37,282 nt of DNA from Afifellaceae bacterium (GCA_028281235.1 JANQKG010000054.1:1-37282), one strand, 5' to 3'. Shown: positions 17,994 through 28,143, counted from the first letter of the stretch. Program-made: numbers and translations. The notes: generated from the sequence alone by a model not told the origin.

Positions 17994-18287
17994 ATGCCGC
18001 TCGTCTTCTGGGTCGTCGTGTTCTATGGGGCGCTGCGCCTTGTTGGCCATATGCAAGCAATGGGGCGGTCGAGTATGGCGCACTTGTTGATCTGGGTGGT
18101 GCTGGCCCTTTCTCTCACGCCTATTCCCCTTGAGGCGATGGGTATTATTAGCTCCAGTCTTGGGTATGGGCTCATTGTGACCGTGGCCGTCGCGGCATGG
18201 TGGCTCGTATCCGCATACGCCGTCAGAAGCGCCGTCGAGAGAGCCTGCGCCGCTTACCGCCCCCGAACCAACGGTCTGAGAACCTGA
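17994..18287 (+). CDS. Small membrane protein, unknown function (second paralogue)
   Basis: A 97-residue membrane protein from ATG 17994, paralogous to the preceding gene: [40 protein letters not shown], and [17 protein letters not shown]. It has three likely helices and a basic C-terminal tail ([10 protein letters not shown]). The stop overlaps the sucD start (TGATG), so translation of this unknown protein could be coupled to SucD. The function is unknown. Confidence 0.6.
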   Translation: MPLVFWVVVFYGALRLVGHMQAMGRSSMAHLLIWVVLALSLTPIPLEAMGIISSSLGYGLIVTVAVAAWWLVSAYAVRSAVERACAAYRPRTNGLRT

Positions 18288-19198
18288 TGTCCATTCTCAT
18301 CGACAAGAACACCAAAATCATCGTTCAGGGCCTGACCGGCAAGACCGGCACCTTCCATACCGAGCAGGCGCTTGCCTATTACGGCACGCAGATGGTCGCC
18401 GGCACCCATCCCAAGAAGGGCGGGGAGACATGGATCGGCGACGCCGACGGCCGCCAGGTGGAGTTGCCGATTTTCACAACCGTGGCGGAGGCCAAGGAGG
18501 AGACCGGCGCCAACGCCTCGGTCGTCTACGTGCCGCCCGCCGGGGCCGCCGCCGCCATTGAGGAGGCGATCGATGCGGAGATTCCGCTCATCGTTTGCAT
18601 CACCGAAGGCGTGCCGGCGCTTGATATGGTGCGGGTGAAGGCCGAGCTCGACCGGTCCTCCTCGCGCTTGGTCGGCCCCAATTGCCCCGGTGTGCTGACG
18701 CCGGAAGCATGCAAGATCGGCATCATGCCGGGCTCCATCTTCCAAAAAGGCAGCGTGGGTGTTGTTTCGCGCTCCGGGACGCTTACTTACGAAGCCGTGT
18801 TCCAGACCTCGCGCGCCGGCCTCGGCCAGACGACCGCGGTCGGGATTGGGGGTGACCCGGTCAAGGGAACCGAGTTTATTGACGTGCTTGAGATGTTCCT
18901 TGACGACGAGGCAACACAATCCATCATCATGATCGGTGAGATTGGCGGCACGGCAGAAGAGGAGGCGGCGCAGTTTCTGGCGGACGAGAAGAAGAAAGGA
19001 CGCTGGAAGCCGGTCGTCGGCTTCGTCGCCGGGCGCACCGCCCCGCCGGGGCGCACCATGGGCCACGCCGGCGCTGTGATTTCCGGCGGCAAGGGCGGTG
19101 CGGAGGATAAAATCGCGGCTTTGGAGGCCGCAGGGATCAGGGTTTCGCCGTCTCCGGCGAAGTTGGGGGAGACACTGGCCACGCTTCTGCGGGGCTGA
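18287..19198 (+). CDS. sucD: Succinyl-CoA synthetase alpha subunit
   Basis: Partner of SucC; binds CoA in an N-terminal Rossmann domain and carries the phosphohistidine. [20 protein letters not shown] is the conserved start, [20 protein letters not shown] follows mid-protein, and the active histidine is His260 in [11 protein letters not shown]. Length 303 is normal. The start overlaps the stop of the upstream membrane-protein gene by TGATG. Its ribosome site must lie within that gene and is weak, so coupling may matter. Confidence 0.97.
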   Translation: MSILIDKNTKIIVQGLTGKTGTFHTEQALAYYGTQMVAGTHPKKGGETWIGDADGRQVELPIFTTVAEAKEETGANASVVYVPPAGAAAAIEEAIDAEIPLIVCITEGVPALDMVRVKAELDRSSSRLVGPNCPGVLTPEACKIGIMPGSIFQKGSVGVVSRSGTLTYEAVFQTSRAGLGQTTAVGIGGDPVKGTEFIDVLEMFLDDEATQSIIMIGEIGGTAEEEAAQFLADEKKKGRWKPVVGFVAGRTAPPGRTMGHAGAVISGGKGGAEDKIAALEAAGIRVSPSPAKLGETLATLLRG

Positions 19199-19257
19199 AT
19201 ATCGGGCCGGATTGGCACCCGGTCCTTAACGGCGCGGCCTGGTTGGGCCGGCAATCG

Positions 19258-19287
19258 AAAGGACGGGGTGGTGCCCCGTAAACAATG
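19258..19287 (+). promoter_or_regulatory. Hairpin between the ribosome site and the sucA start
   Basis: AAAGGA (19258-19263) looks like a Shine-Dalgarno sequence but lies 22-27 bases before ATG 19285. Between them is a perfect 6-bp hairpin ACGGGG-TGGTG-CCCCGT (19263-19279) followed by AAACA. If the hairpin forms, AAAGG is brought to about five bases from the ATG; if it opens, GGGGTGG could serve instead. The role is inferred. Confidence 0.45.
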
Positions 19288-22245
19288 ATGGCACGTCGAG
19301 AAGCGAACGAAGCCTTTCAGCTCTCCTCCTTCCTCTACGGCGGCAACGCCGCATATCTCGAAGAAATGTACGCCCGTTACCAGGAGCGCCCTGACACCGT
19401 GGAGCCGGGTTGGGCGGCGTTTTTTGCTGGGCTGAAGGATACCAAAGAGGCGGTCATCGCCGAGGCGCGCGGGCCGCAATGGCAACGCAGCGACTGGCCG
19501 GTCATCGCCAATGGCGAGATTGTCGCCGCCTTTGACGGCAACTGGCAGCCGGTTGAGCAGGACGTCGGCGAGAAGATCAGGGCTGGCGCGCAGACGCGCG
19601 GCGTTGAGGTTTCCGAGCAGGAGGTCTTCCAGGCGACGCGGGACTCGCTGCGCGCGCTGATGATGATCCGCGCCTACCGCATGCGCGGTCACCTGCACGC
19701 CAATCTCGACCCCCTCGGGCTATCCGGCCTGCGCGACGAGCACAACGAACTCGACCCGGAGACCTACGGCTTCACAGAAGCGGACTTCAACCGGCCGATC
19801 TTCCTCGACCACGTGCTTGGCCTGGAGTTCGGCACGATCGCGGAGATGCTTGAAATCCTGCGCCGGACCTATTGCTCAACGCTCGGCGTGGAGTTCATGC
19901 ACATCTCCGACCCGCAGGAGAAGGCGTGGATTCAGGAGCGGATTGAGGGTCCCGACAAGGGCATCGCCTTCACCAATGAGGGCAAGCGCGCCATCCTCAA
20001 CAAGCTCTTTGAGGCCGAAGGCTTCGAGACCTTCCTCAACGTCAAATATACCGGCACCAAGCGCTTTGGCCTGGACGGCGCGGAATCCGTCGTGCCTGCC
20101 CTGGAGCAGATCATCAAGCGCGGCGGCGCGATGGGCGTGCGCGACATTGTGCTCGGCATGGCGCATCGCGGCCGGCTGAACGTGCTGGCCCAGGTCATGG
20201 GCAAGCCGCTGCGCGCCATCTTTCACGAGTTCAAGGGCGGTTCGTTCACGCCCGACGACGTGGAAGGCTCCGGCGACGTGAAATATCACCTCGGCGCGTC
20301 GTCCGACCGCGAGTTCGACGGCAACAAGGTGCATGTGTCGCTGACCGCCAATCCCTCGCATCTGGAGATCGTGGACCCGGTGGTGTTGGGTAAGGCGCGC
20401 GCCAAGCAGGATCAGCTCGGCGACAAGGAGCGCAGCCAGGTGCTGCCGCTGCTTCTCCACGGCGACGCCGCCTTTGCCGGGCAGGGCGTCGTGGCCGAGT
20501 GCTTTGGCCTGTCGGGCCTGCGCGGGCACCGCACCGGCGGCTCACTGCATGTCATCGTCAACAACCAGATCGGCTTCACGACCAACCCGCGCTACTCGCG
20601 CTCTTCGCCCTATCCCTCCGACGTGGCGAAGCTCGTCGAAGCGCCGATCTTCCATTGCAATGGCGATGACCCCGAGGCTGTCGTTTACGCCGCCAAGGTG
20701 GCGACGGAGTTCCGCCAAACGTTCCACAAGCCTGTCGTCGTCGACATGTTCTGCTATCGCCGCTTCGGCCACAATGAAGGCGATGAGCCGGGCTTCACGC
20801 AGCCGATCATGTACAAGGCTATCGGCAGCCACCCGACGACGCTGAAGATCTATTCCGAGAAGCTGGTCAGCGAGGGCGTGGTCACCGCCGAAGAAGTGGA
20901 GCAGACCCAGCAACAATGGCGTGATCGCCTCGACGAGGAGTTCGAGGTTGGCCAGGCCTATCGCCCCAACAAGGCCGACTGGCTTGATGGCGCCTGGTCG
21001 GGCTTGACGACGCCGCAGGCAAGCGATGAGCGCCGCGTCGGCAAGACCGGCGTGGCCATGGCCACCTTGCGCGAGCTGGGCGAGAGCCTTGCGCGCCTGC
21101 CTGACGACTTCAACATCCATCGCACGGCCCGGCGCTTCCTCGACAATCGCCGCAAGATGATCGAGACGGGCGAAGGCATCGATTGGGCGATGGGCGAGGC
21201 GTTAGCCTTCGCGGCATTGCTCGACGAAGGCTACAAGGTGCGGCTCTCCGGTCAGGATGTTGAGCGCGGCACCTTCTCGCAGCGCCACTCGGTCCTGTTC
21301 GATCAGGTGACGGAGGAGCGCTACACCCCGCTCAACAATCTGCGCGAGGGTCAGGCGGCCTTTGAGGTCATCAACTCGATGCTTTCGGAGCTCGCCGTGC
21401 TCGGCTTCGAATACGGCTATTCGCTGGCGGAGCCGAAGGCGCTGACTTTGTGGGAGGCGCAGTTTGGCGACTTCGCGAACGGCGCGCAGATGGTGGTCGA
21501 TCAGTTCGTCTCGTCGGGCGAACGCAAATGGCTGCGCATGTCCGGGCTGGTGATGCTCCTGCCGCACGGTTTTGAGGGGCAGGGGCCGGAGCACTCCTCC
21601 GCGCGACTTGAGCGCTACCTGCAGCTTTGCGCGGAAGACAACATGCAGGTCGCCAATTGCACGACCCCGGCCAACTACTTCCACATCCTGCGGCGCCAGA
21701 TGCACCGCAATTTCCGCAAGCCGCTCATCCTCATGACGCCGAAATCGATGCTTCGGGACAAGCGTGCGGTGTCACGGCTTGACGAGATGGCGGAGGAATC
21801 GACGTTCCATCGCCTGCTCTATGACGACGCGGAGATGATGCGCGACCAGGCGATCAAGCTGGTTCCCGACGAGCGCGTCCGGCGTGTCGTGCTCTGCTCC
21901 GGCAAGGTCTATTTCGACCTCTACGCGGAGCGTGAGGCGCGCGGGATCGACGACATCTACCTCCTGCGTGTTGAGCAGCTTTATCCCTTCCCGTTGAAGG
22001 CGACCGGCGACGTGCTGTCGCGTTTCCCGGATGCGGAGATCGTGTGGTGCCAGGAAGAGCCGCAGAACATGGGAAGCTGGACTTTCGTGGAGCCGCGCCT
22101 CAGCACGGTGCTTGATGGCCTGAACCGGGGACACAAGCCCGTGCGCTACGCCGGCCGGCCGGCTGCGGCCTCGCCGGCGACCGGGCTGATGTCGAAACAT
22201 ATGGCGCAGCGCGACCATTTGCTTGACGAAGCGCTTCGTGACTAA
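19285..22245 (+). CDS. sucA: 2-oxoglutarate dehydrogenase E1 component
   Basis: Thiamine-diphosphate-dependent decarboxylase of the 2-oxoglutarate dehydrogenase complex. It decarboxylates 2-oxoglutarate and loads succinyl onto the SucB lipoyl arm. The N-terminal [18 protein letters not shown] is the E2-binding helix region. [36 protein letters not shown] (near 290) and [18 protein letters not shown] (near 495, ThDP/Mg) are intact, as is the C-terminal [13 protein letters not shown]. Length 986 is normal for alphaproteobacteria. It starts 86 bases after sucD, enough for an internal regulatory site. Confidence 0.97.
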   Translation: MMARREANEAFQLSSFLYGGNAAYLEEMYARYQERPDTVEPGWAAFFAGLKDTKEAVIAEARGPQWQRSDWPVIANGEIVAAFDGNWQPVEQDVGEKIRAGAQTRGVEVSEQEVFQATRDSLRALMMIRAYRMRGHLHANLDPLGLSGLRDEHNELDPETYGFTEADFNRPIFLDHVLGLEFGTIAEMLEILRRTYCSTLGVEFMHISDPQEKAWIQERIEGPDKGIAFTNEGKRAILNKLFEAEGFETFLNVKYTGTKRFGLDGAESVVPALEQIIKRGGAMGVRDIVLGMAHRGRLNVLAQVMGKPLRAIFHEFKGGSFTPDDVEGSGDVKYHLGASSDREFDGNKVHVSLTANPSHLEIVDPVVLGKARAKQDQLGDKERSQVLPLLLHGDAAFAGQGVVAECFGLSGLRGHRTGGSLHVIVNNQIGFTTNPRYSRSSPYPSDVAKLVEAPIFHCNGDDPEAVVYAAKVATEFRQTFHKPVVVDMFCYRRFGHNEGDEPGFTQPIMYKAIGSHPTTLKIYSEKLVSEGVVTAEEVEQTQQQWRDRLDEEFEVGQAYRPNKADWLDGAWSGLTTPQASDERRVGKTGVAMATLRELGESLARLPDDFNIHRTARRFLDNRRKMIETGEGIDWAMGEALAFAALLDEGYKVRLSGQDVERGTFSQRHSVLFDQVTEERYTPLNNLREGQAAFEVINSMLSELAVLGFEYGYSLAEPKALTLWEAQFGDFANGAQMVVDQFVSSGERKWLRMSGLVMLLPHGFEGQGPEHSSARLERYLQLCAEDNMQVANCTTPANYFHILRRQMHRNFRKPLILMTPKSMLRDKRAVSRLDEMAEESTFHRLLYDDAEMMRDQAIKLVPDERVRRVVLCSGKVYFDLYAEREARGIDDIYLLRVEQLYPFPLKATGDVLSRFPDAEIVWCQEEPQNMGSWTFVEPRLSTVLDGLNRGHKPVRYAGRPAAASPATGLMSKHMAQRDHLLDEALRD

Positions 22246-22289
22246 GCAGAACGGGAACGCTCCGCAGCAAGCGACTGGAACGGAAAGAC

Positions 22290-23513
22290 ATGGCCCTGGA
22301 AATCAAGGTTCCCACGCTCGGTGAATCGGTCACCGAGGCGACCGTTGGGCAATGGTTCAAGCACGAGGGCGACGCGGTCGCACGCGACGAGCCGCTGGTG
22401 GAACTTGAAACCGACAAGGTGACGATCGAGGTACCCGCACCGGCCACTGGCAAGCTGGAAAAGATCGCTGTGAAGGACGGAGACACGGTGGAGGTCGGTG
22501 CGCTGCTCGCAATGCTGGCCGAAGGCGAAGCCGGCAAGGCCGCCCCAACATCCAGCTCAACGATGCCGCCGAAACCGTCCGAACCGAAGGCGGAGAAGGC
22601 CGACGGCGAGGCTGCGCCCGCTCCCTCTGTGCCGCCCGCGCCATCGGCCGCCAAGCTCATGAAGGAGGGCGGGATTGAGCCGTCGGCAATCGCCGGCTCA
22701 GGCAAGCGCGGCCAGGTCCTGAAAGGCGACGTGCTGGAGGCGCTCGCCGGCGTCGGAGACGCGCGAGCCGAAATGCCGGCTGAAGCGCGTCCGGCCTCCG
22801 TTCCCGACGATGCCGCGCGCGAGGAGCGCGTGAAGATGACGCGCCTGCGCCAGACTATCGCCCGCCGGCTGAAGCAGGCGCAGGACAATGCCGCCATGCT
22901 CACCACGTTCAACGACGTGGACATGAGCGCCGTCATGGATCTGCGGAAGACCTACCGCGACCTTTTTGAGAAGAAACACAGCGTGCGGCTCGGCTTCATG
23001 GGCTTCTTCGTGAAGGCCTGCGTACACGCGCTGAGGGAGATTCCGGCCGTCAATGCGGAGATCGACGGCGAGGACATCATCTACAAGAACTACTACCACA
23101 TCGGCGTCGCCGTCGGCACGGAGAAGGGGCTCGTCGTTCCGGTGGTGCGCGACGCGCAGGATCTGTCACTCGCCGACATTGAGAAGACGATCAACGATTT
23201 CGGCCGCCGCGCCCGCGATGGGCAGCTCAAGATTGAGGAGATGCAAGGCGGCACCTTCACCATCTCCAATGGCGGCGTCTATGGCTCGCTGCTGTCAACG
23301 CCGATCCTCAATGCCCCGCAATCGGGCATTTTGGGTATGCATCGCATCGAGGAGCGCCCGGTCGTGCGCGGCGGCGAGGTGGTCGTGCGCCCCATCATGT
23401 ATCTGGCGCTCTCCTATGACCACCGCATCGTCGACGGGCGTGAGGCCGTGACCTTCCTGGTCCGCGTCAAGGAGGCGCTGGAGGACCCGCAGCGGCTGCT
23501 GTTGGATTTGTGA
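22290..23513 (+). CDS. sucB: 2-oxoglutarate dehydrogenase E2, dihydrolipoamide succinyltransferase
   Basis: Core of the 2-oxoglutarate dehydrogenase complex. A single lipoyl domain (1-75) has [14 protein letters not shown] with lipoylated Lys43. An Ala/Pro-rich linker follows, then a peripheral-subunit-binding domain ([20 protein letters not shown], about 118-150). The catalytic domain ends with [16 protein letters not shown], where His378 and Asp382 are catalytic. Length 407 is normal. It starts 44 bases after sucA with GGAAAG upstream. Confidence 0.97.
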   Translation: MALEIKVPTLGESVTEATVGQWFKHEGDAVARDEPLVELETDKVTIEVPAPATGKLEKIAVKDGDTVEVGALLAMLAEGEAGKAAPTSSSTMPPKPSEPKAEKADGEAAPAPSVPPAPSAAKLMKEGGIEPSAIAGSGKRGQVLKGDVLEALAGVGDARAEMPAEARPASVPDDAAREERVKMTRLRQTIARRLKQAQDNAAMLTTFNDVDMSAVMDLRKTYRDLFEKKHSVRLGFMGFFVKACVHALREIPAVNAEIDGEDIIYKNYYHIGVAVGTEKGLVVPVVRDAQDLSLADIEKTINDFGRRARDGQLKIEEMQGGTFTISNGGVYGSLLSTPILNAPQSGILGMHRIEERPVVRGGEVVVRPIMYLALSYDHRIVDGREAVTFLVRVKEALEDPQRLLLDL

Positions 23514-23536
23514 GTGGCGGATCGGGGATTGACGTG

Positions 23537-23818
23537 ATGTACCATATTGAAACGGCAACGCCGCTGGATGCCGGCCGCATCCGTCTTCGCTACCGTGACG
23601 GCTTCGAAGGCGAAGTCACTGTGGCGCGCCTGATTGAAGCCGGAGGCGTGTTTGCTTTCCTTCACGACGCATCGCAGTTCGCGAAAGTCCAGATAGGTGA
23701 AGACGGTCGCTGGCTCTATTGGGTCGACCCCGACGGTGATGAGGTGGATCTGTGCGCCGACGCGCTCCGCTACGAGGCCGAGCAGCATGCGGTCGACGAG
23801 CTGGCCGCCGCGGAATAG
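23537..23818 (+). CDS. DUF2442 domain protein
   Basis: A 93-residue protein starting MYHIETATPLDAGRIRLRYR, with GVFAFLHDASQFAKVQI and VDLCADALRYEAE, matching DUF2442. That family is often found next to DUF4160 or toxin-antitoxin genes and has no firm function. ATG 23537 is preferred; a GTG at 23510 inside the sucB stop region would add nine residues. No DUF4160 partner is visible. It lies between sucB and the LysE transporter. Confidence 0.75.
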   Translation: MYHIETATPLDAGRIRLRYRDGFEGEVTVARLIEAGGVFAFLHDASQFAKVQIGEDGRWLYWVDPDGDEVDLCADALRYEAEQHAVDELAAAE

Positions 23819-23849
23819 CCTGCGCGGAAGTGATTGACGGCGGCGGGCC

Positions 23850-24464
23850 ATGCCCATTGAATTCCTCCTCACCGCACTGATCGTGGTTTTGGTTCCGGGC
23901 ACCGGCGTGGTCTACACCGTAGCCACCGGCCTGACCGCGGGACGGCGAGAGAGCGTGGCGGCCGCCTTTGGTTGCACGCTGGGGATCGTGCCGGCGATTG
24001 TCGCTTCAGTCATCGGCCTCTCAGCCATTCTTCATACGAGCGCGCTCGCCTTCCAGGCCCTGAAATTCTGCGGCGTCGCGTATCTCCTCTATCTGGCGTG
24101 GCAGACGCTTCGCGATTCGGGCCCTCTGCCGGTTGCCGACGGCGCGCCGCGATCGCGGAGCCTCTATGCGATTGCGCGCACCGGCTGCCTGATCAATGTC
24201 TTGAACCCAAAACTCTCGGTGTTCTTCCTCGCCTTCCTGCCGCAATTCGTCAGCGTCGACGCGGCCTCTCCCATCCCGCAGATGCTGGCGCTCGGCGCGA
24301 TCTTCATGGCGATGACGTTTGTCATCTTTGTCGGCTATGGCACGTTCGCCGCCTTGATCGGCGAGCGCGTGCTCAAAAGCCCGACAATCCTGTTGTGGAT
24401 GCGGCGCGCAGTCGCCGCCGCCTTTGCCGGGTTCGGATTACGGTTGGCGTTTGCCGATCGCTGA
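23850..24464 (+). CDS. LysE/RhtB family amino-acid exporter
   Basis: A 204-residue inner-membrane protein with about six hydrophobic helices. The N-terminal IVVLVPGTGVVYTVATGLTA and the mid-protein INVLNPKLSVFFLAFLPQFV are the two signatures of LysE-type exporters, which expel amino acids such as lysine, threonine or homoserine lactones. The substrate is not determined. It lies between sucB and lpd, in the same direction and possibly co-transcribed. Confidence 0.88.
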   Translation: MPIEFLLTALIVVLVPGTGVVYTVATGLTAGRRESVAAAFGCTLGIVPAIVASVIGLSAILHTSALAFQALKFCGVAYLLYLAWQTLRDSGPLPVADGAPRSRSLYAIARTGCLINVLNPKLSVFFLAFLPQFVSVDAASPIPQMLALGAIFMAMTFVIFVGYGTFAALIGERVLKSPTILLWMRRAVAAAFAGFGLRLAFADR

Positions 24465-24536
24465 TGGCATTCAAGGAGCCATAGCCCGCGCGGGGTTCAA
24501 CGAAGCGCAAAAACGCTCAAGTCGAAAGGCGCCCTC

Positions 24537-25940
24537 ATGCCCAGTTACGATCTCGCAATCATCGGCACCGGTCCGGGCGGCTATGTCTGCGCCATCCGCG
24601 CCGCACAGCTCGGCATGAATGTCGTGGTCGTGGAGAAGCGCGCGGCCCATGGCGGCACTTGCCTCAATGTCGGCTGCATTCCCTCAAAGGCGCTGCTCCA
24701 TACCTCCGAGATGTTCCATGAGGCCGCGCACGGCTTCGGCGCATTCGGCATCAAGGTGAAGCCGGAGCTCGATCTTGCCGCCATGCTCGCCCACAAGGAC
24801 GCCACCGTGAAGGCCAACACGGACGGCGTCGAATACCTCTTCAAGAAGAACAAGATCAAAGCGTTTCACGGCACCGGGCGCATAGCTGCGCCGGGCAAAG
24901 TCGAGGTGGCAACCGAAGACGGCAAGACGGAGATTGTCGAGGCCAAGGCCGTTGTGATTGCCACCGGCTCGGAATCAACGCCGTTGCCCGGCGTCGAGAT
25001 TGACGAGAAGCGCGTCGTGACCTCCACCGGTGCGCTGGAGCTTCCAAGCGTGCCGGAGCGGCTCGTTGTCGTCGGCGCCGGCGTCATCGGGCTGGAGATG
25101 GGCTCCGTATGGCAGCGGCTCGGTTCCAATGTGACGGTCGTGGAGTTCCTCGACCGCATCCTGCCCGGCATGGACAATGAAGTGGCGAAGCAGAGCCAGC
25201 GCATTTTCCAGAAACAGGGTTTTGATTTCCGCCTCGGCTCAAAGGTCACCGGCGTGAGCGAAGAGGGCGGAGCGCTGAAGGTCGCAGTGGCACCCGCTTC
25301 CGGAGAGGGCGACGGCGAAACGATCGACGCCGACATCGTGCTCGTCGCCATTGGCCGGCGACCCTACACCGAAGGGCTCGGACTGGCGGAAATCGGCGTT
25401 GCGCTCGACGATCGCGGTCGCGTCAAGACCGATGCGCACTACCGGACGAACGTCGACGGCATATATGCCATCGGCGACGCCATTGCCGGACCGATGCTTG
25501 CCCACAAAGCCGAAGACGAGGGAAGCGCACTCGCTGAGATACTCGCCGGCCAGGCAGGGCATGTGAACTACGAGGTGATCCCCAACGTCGTTTACACCAT
25601 GCCGGAGATCGCCTCCGTCGGTCGCGGCGAGGAGGAGCTGAAGGCAGCGGATGTCGCTTACAATGTCGGCAAGTTTCCCTTCACCGCCAATGGCCGCGCG
25701 CGCGCCATAAACCAGACGGACGGCTTCGTGAAGGTGCTGGCCGACAAGGCGAGCGACCGCGTGCTCGGCGTGCATATGGTGGGCGCCGGCGCCAGCGAGA
25801 TGATCCAGGAAGCCGCGGTGCTGATGGAGTTCGGCGGCGCGGCTGAGGATCTGGCGCGCACCTGTCATGCGCATCCCACCATGTCGGAGGCCGTGCGCGA
25901 GGCGGCCATGGCGGCGTGGTTCAAGCCGATCCATATGTGA
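24537..25940 (+). CDS. lpd: Dihydrolipoamide dehydrogenase (E3)
   Basis: FAD-dependent flavoprotein that reoxidises the lipoyl arm of SucB and passes electrons to NAD+. GTGPGGYVCAIRAAQLG binds FAD. GGTCLNVGCIPSKALL has the redox pair Cys42/Cys47, VVGAGVIGLEMGSVW binds NAD, and HAHPTMSE gives catalytic His446 and Glu451. Length 467 is normal. ATG 24537 has AAAGGCG upstream. It completes the 2-oxoglutarate dehydrogenase gene set. Confidence 0.97.
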   Translation: MPSYDLAIIGTGPGGYVCAIRAAQLGMNVVVVEKRAAHGGTCLNVGCIPSKALLHTSEMFHEAAHGFGAFGIKVKPELDLAAMLAHKDATVKANTDGVEYLFKKNKIKAFHGTGRIAAPGKVEVATEDGKTEIVEAKAVVIATGSESTPLPGVEIDEKRVVTSTGALELPSVPERLVVVGAGVIGLEMGSVWQRLGSNVTVVEFLDRILPGMDNEVAKQSQRIFQKQGFDFRLGSKVTGVSEEGGALKVAVAPASGEGDGETIDADIVLVAIGRRPYTEGLGLAEIGVALDDRGRVKTDAHYRTNVDGIYAIGDAIAGPMLAHKAEDEGSALAEILAGQAGHVNYEVIPNVVYTMPEIASVGRGEEELKAADVAYNVGKFPFTANGRARAINQTDGFVKVLADKASDRVLGVHMVGAGASEMIQEAAVLMEFGGAAEDLARTCHAHPTMSEAVREAAMAAWFKPIHM

Positions 25941-25957
25941 GCCATGCGTCGACGATG

Positions 25958-26204
25958 TCCCGCATTTCGCTTCGCTCCATCCGGGCTACGCGGCCGCGAT
26001 CATTCGTAGCCCGCATGAAGCGCAAGCGAAATGCGGGGCTCACTCGCACACCCTCTCGTTTGTCATCCCGCAAAGCGCGTTAGCGCTTGTGCGGGATCCA
26101 TAACCACCAGCGAATGCGAAGCGGACACCCTCTGCTTTATCTCCTCAGTGGGTGTTCATGGGTCCCGGTCTCGGCCTTCGGCCGAACCGGGATGACAGAC
26201 GAGA
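25958..26204. repeat. Mosaic intergenic repeat array (first composite copy)
   Basis: The gap between lpd and the EamA gene holds no gene. It contains an inverted CCCGCATTTCGCTTCGCTCC module (25958-25990), a direct CGTAGCCCGCATGAAGCGC module (26005-26040), a GTCATCCCGC...GCGGGATCC module (about 26061-26100), and an inverted GGTCCCGGTCTCGGCCTTCG module ending GGGATGACAGACGAGA (26157-26204). The last three, in the same order, recur at 27506-27692. Confidence 0.8.
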
Positions 26205-26236
26205 AGTTTGTGCATGGATGCTTAGACCGGCCAAGC

Positions 26237-27217
26237 TCAGCGCTTCCGATCCGCGATTGTGAACCAGCCGACGCCGGCAAGCACCAGCGCCGCGCCCGCC
26301 GCATCGATCAGGCCAAAACTCTCATTGAGGATGAACATCGCCAGCACGATCGTGGCGATCGGGCTCATCGTCCCGATTGTGGCGTTGGCTTGTGCTGAGA
26401 TGCGGTGAAGCGCGGTGTTGAGCAGAAACGACGGCAGCACCGTCGCCGCAATCGCGATCAGGAGCCCGTAATAGAGCACCGTCGGATTGCCCAACAGCGC
26501 GATGTTTGCGGTCGGCTGAGTCAGTCCGAACTGCGCGATCGCAACAAGCGCCGCCGCCCCCATGGCGATGCAGGTGAAGAGCCGCGGCCCCATCTTCGCA
26601 ATCAACTCCTTGGCGAGGAGCTGATAAAGCGCAAACGCGATCGCCGCGGCGAGCACGAACGCAGCGCCCTTGGCGACATCGCTGCCGAGCGTCGTCAGGC
26701 GCGTGGCGAAGATGAGGAGCAACCCCGCATAGCTGACGGCAATGCCCAAGACGGCGCGCATTCGGATCGGTTGGGCGAAGAATAGCGCGCCGAAGATGAC
26801 GACAAAGGCCGGGTAGGTGAACAGGATCAGCCGCTCGAACTGCGCAGAGATATAGATGAGGCCGAGAAAGTCGGAATAGCTGGCGAACCAATAGCCGAGC
26901 ACGCCGACTGCGCCGGCGCGCCACACCAGCGCGAAATCCGGCAGCGCATCGCCGCGCCGCCCGCGGTCGCGCACGGCCAGCAGCCCGATCACGACATAGA
27001 TGGGGAGCGCCAGCACCATCCTGAGCGCAATCAAGGTCTCTGCGTTCAGCCCCTCTGCATAGGCGAGCTTGATGATGATCGCCTTGGAGGAGAACAGGAA
27101 CGCGCCGCTCGCCGCGCAGACATAGCCGATCCACAGCGCGTCGCGCCTGTCCGCCGCAGGAGCGGGCGGGACGGTAGCGGTTTCGCCGGAGAGTTCGGCT
27201 GTCGGTGGCTTGTTCAT
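26237..27217 (-). CDS. EamA/DMT-family transporter
   Basis: A 326-residue inner-membrane protein of the drug/metabolite transporter superfamily with two EamA domains and about ten helices. The first repeat begins GYVCAASGAFLFSSKAIIIK, and the second contains FVLAAAIAFALYQLLAKELI and ends SFGLIDAAGAALVLAGVGWF. The substrate is unknown. ATG 27217 (MNKPPTAEL) is preferred; an ATG at 27238 falls inside a CGTAGCCCGC repeat. The gene is bracketed by two composite repeat arrays, which suggests recent acquisition or mobility by recombination. Confidence 0.85.
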   Translation of the reverse strand: MNKPPTAELSGETATVPPAPAADRRDALWIGYVCAASGAFLFSSKAIIIKLAYAEGLNAETLIALRMVLALPIYVVIGLLAVRDRGRRGDALPDFALVWRAGAVGVLGYWFASYSDFLGLIYISAQFERLILFTYPAFVVIFGALFFAQPIRMRAVLGIAVSYAGLLLIFATRLTTLGSDVAKGAAFVLAAAIAFALYQLLAKELIAKMGPRLFTCIAMGAAALVAIAQFGLTQPTANIALLGNPTVLYYGLLIAIAATVLPSFLLNTALHRISAQANATIGTMSPIATIVLAMFILNESFGLIDAAGAALVLAGVGWFTIADRKR

Positions 27218-27226
27218 TCGATCGTC

Positions 27227-27692
27227 CGTAGCCCGCATGGAGCGAAGCGAAATGCGGGAACGGGGTTCGGCAACGTCGTACTTTCCATTCTGTCATCCCG
27301 GTTCGGCCATAAGGCCGAGACCGGGACCCATAACCACTGAAGCTGAGGGGTGCACAGCAATGAGGATGAGGGGCCTCGCGGCCATGCCTTCATAGCACAG
27401 CCGGTGTTCAGTGGTCCCGGCCCTCGCTGCGCTCGGCCGGGATGATGAAGTGGACGGTCCCCCGATTGCGCTCCTCTTCGTCCGGGCTACATGGCTGCGA
27501 TCATTCGTAGCCCGCATGGAGCGCAGGCGAAATGCGGGGGCTCATGTTCACACCCTCTCCCTTTGTCATCCCGCAAGCGGAGCACAGCGACGCTGTGCGG
27601 GATCCATGACCAGCACCCCCGGTCCGCCCCACAGCCACTGTGTTCATGGATCCCGGTCTCGGCCTTCGGCCGAACCGGGATGACAGACGAGA
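27227..27692. repeat. Mosaic intergenic repeat array (second composite copy)
   Basis: No gene is evident in this region of about 490 bases between the EamA gene and the next terminator. Modules in order: CGTAGCCCGCATGGAGCGAA (27227-27258), GTCATCCCGGTTCGGCC (27292-27334), a degenerate GGTCCCGGCCCTCGCTGCGC copy (27411-27446), CGTAGCCCGCATGGAGCGC (27506-27540), GTCATCCCGCAAGCGGAGC...GCGGGATCC (about 27565-27606), and inverted GATCCCGGTCTCGGCC (27645-27688). Short frames in it are artefacts. Confidence 0.8.
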
Positions 27693-27708
27693 GGGGCGGG
27701 TGTCGCCC

Positions 27709-27742
27709 AAAAAGAAGAGCGCCGACCCGAAGGCCGGCGCTC
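27709..27742 (-). terminator. Rho-independent terminator of the small secreted protein gene
   Basis: On the minus strand GAGCGCCGGCC pairs with GGTCGGCGCTC around a TTCG tetraloop (27742-27717), followed by TTCTTTTT (27716-27709). This is a classic intrinsic terminator, placed downstream of the minus-strand gene ending at 27783. Confidence 0.85.
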
Positions 27743-27782
27743 AGCAACCTGGACTGGTCAGGATGCGATTCAGACAGGAGAC

Positions 27783-28025
27783 CTACTCGGCAGCAGGCAC
27801 GCAAGCCATGCTGCCCACCGGGCACTCAGGCGCGGCCGCCGTCTGGGCAACGTCTGCGACGACCGGCGGCACGGTCACACCGTCATAGGTGCTCATGGCG
27901 ACGCTTTCTTCGGCCTTTTCAAGGCTTGCGGTGACGTCCTTGTTATGAAAGCCGCACGCTTGCCCGGCCGAAACCAGGAACGTCAGCGCCGCAGCGGCAG
28001 CGAAACCGGTGAAAAGCTTCTGCAT
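27783..28025 (-). CDS. Small secreted protein, unknown function
   Basis: An 80-residue protein with a signal peptide (MQKLFTGFAAAAALTFLVSA, cleavage near GQA-C) and a short mature part containing three cysteines (ACGFHNKD, PECPVGSMACVP). I do not recognise the family; it is probably periplasmic. ATG 28025 has GAGG eight bases upstream; a longer frame from 28070 adds a basic leader that is unlikely. It has its own intrinsic terminator and lies downstream of xerC on the same strand, 118 bases away. Confidence 0.7.
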   Translation of the reverse strand: MQKLFTGFAAAAALTFLVSAGQACGFHNKDVTASLEKAEESVAMSTYDGVTVPPVVADVAQTAAAPECPVGSMACVPAAE

Positions 28026-28143
28026 GTCGTTGCCTCGTTGTCGGAGCGGGGCCGCAGCCCGGAGCGCCAAACACTAATGGCAAGCGCGGCCACCACCAAG
28101 CCCGTCGCCTTCAACAACCGGTGATGCGAGGTTTCCCAAAGGC

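Noticed and set aside
27210-27690. Several 60-150 codon open frames on both strands around the second mosaic array
   Set aside because: They span the repeat modules, and similar peptide strings recur wherever the repeats occur, so they are not genes.
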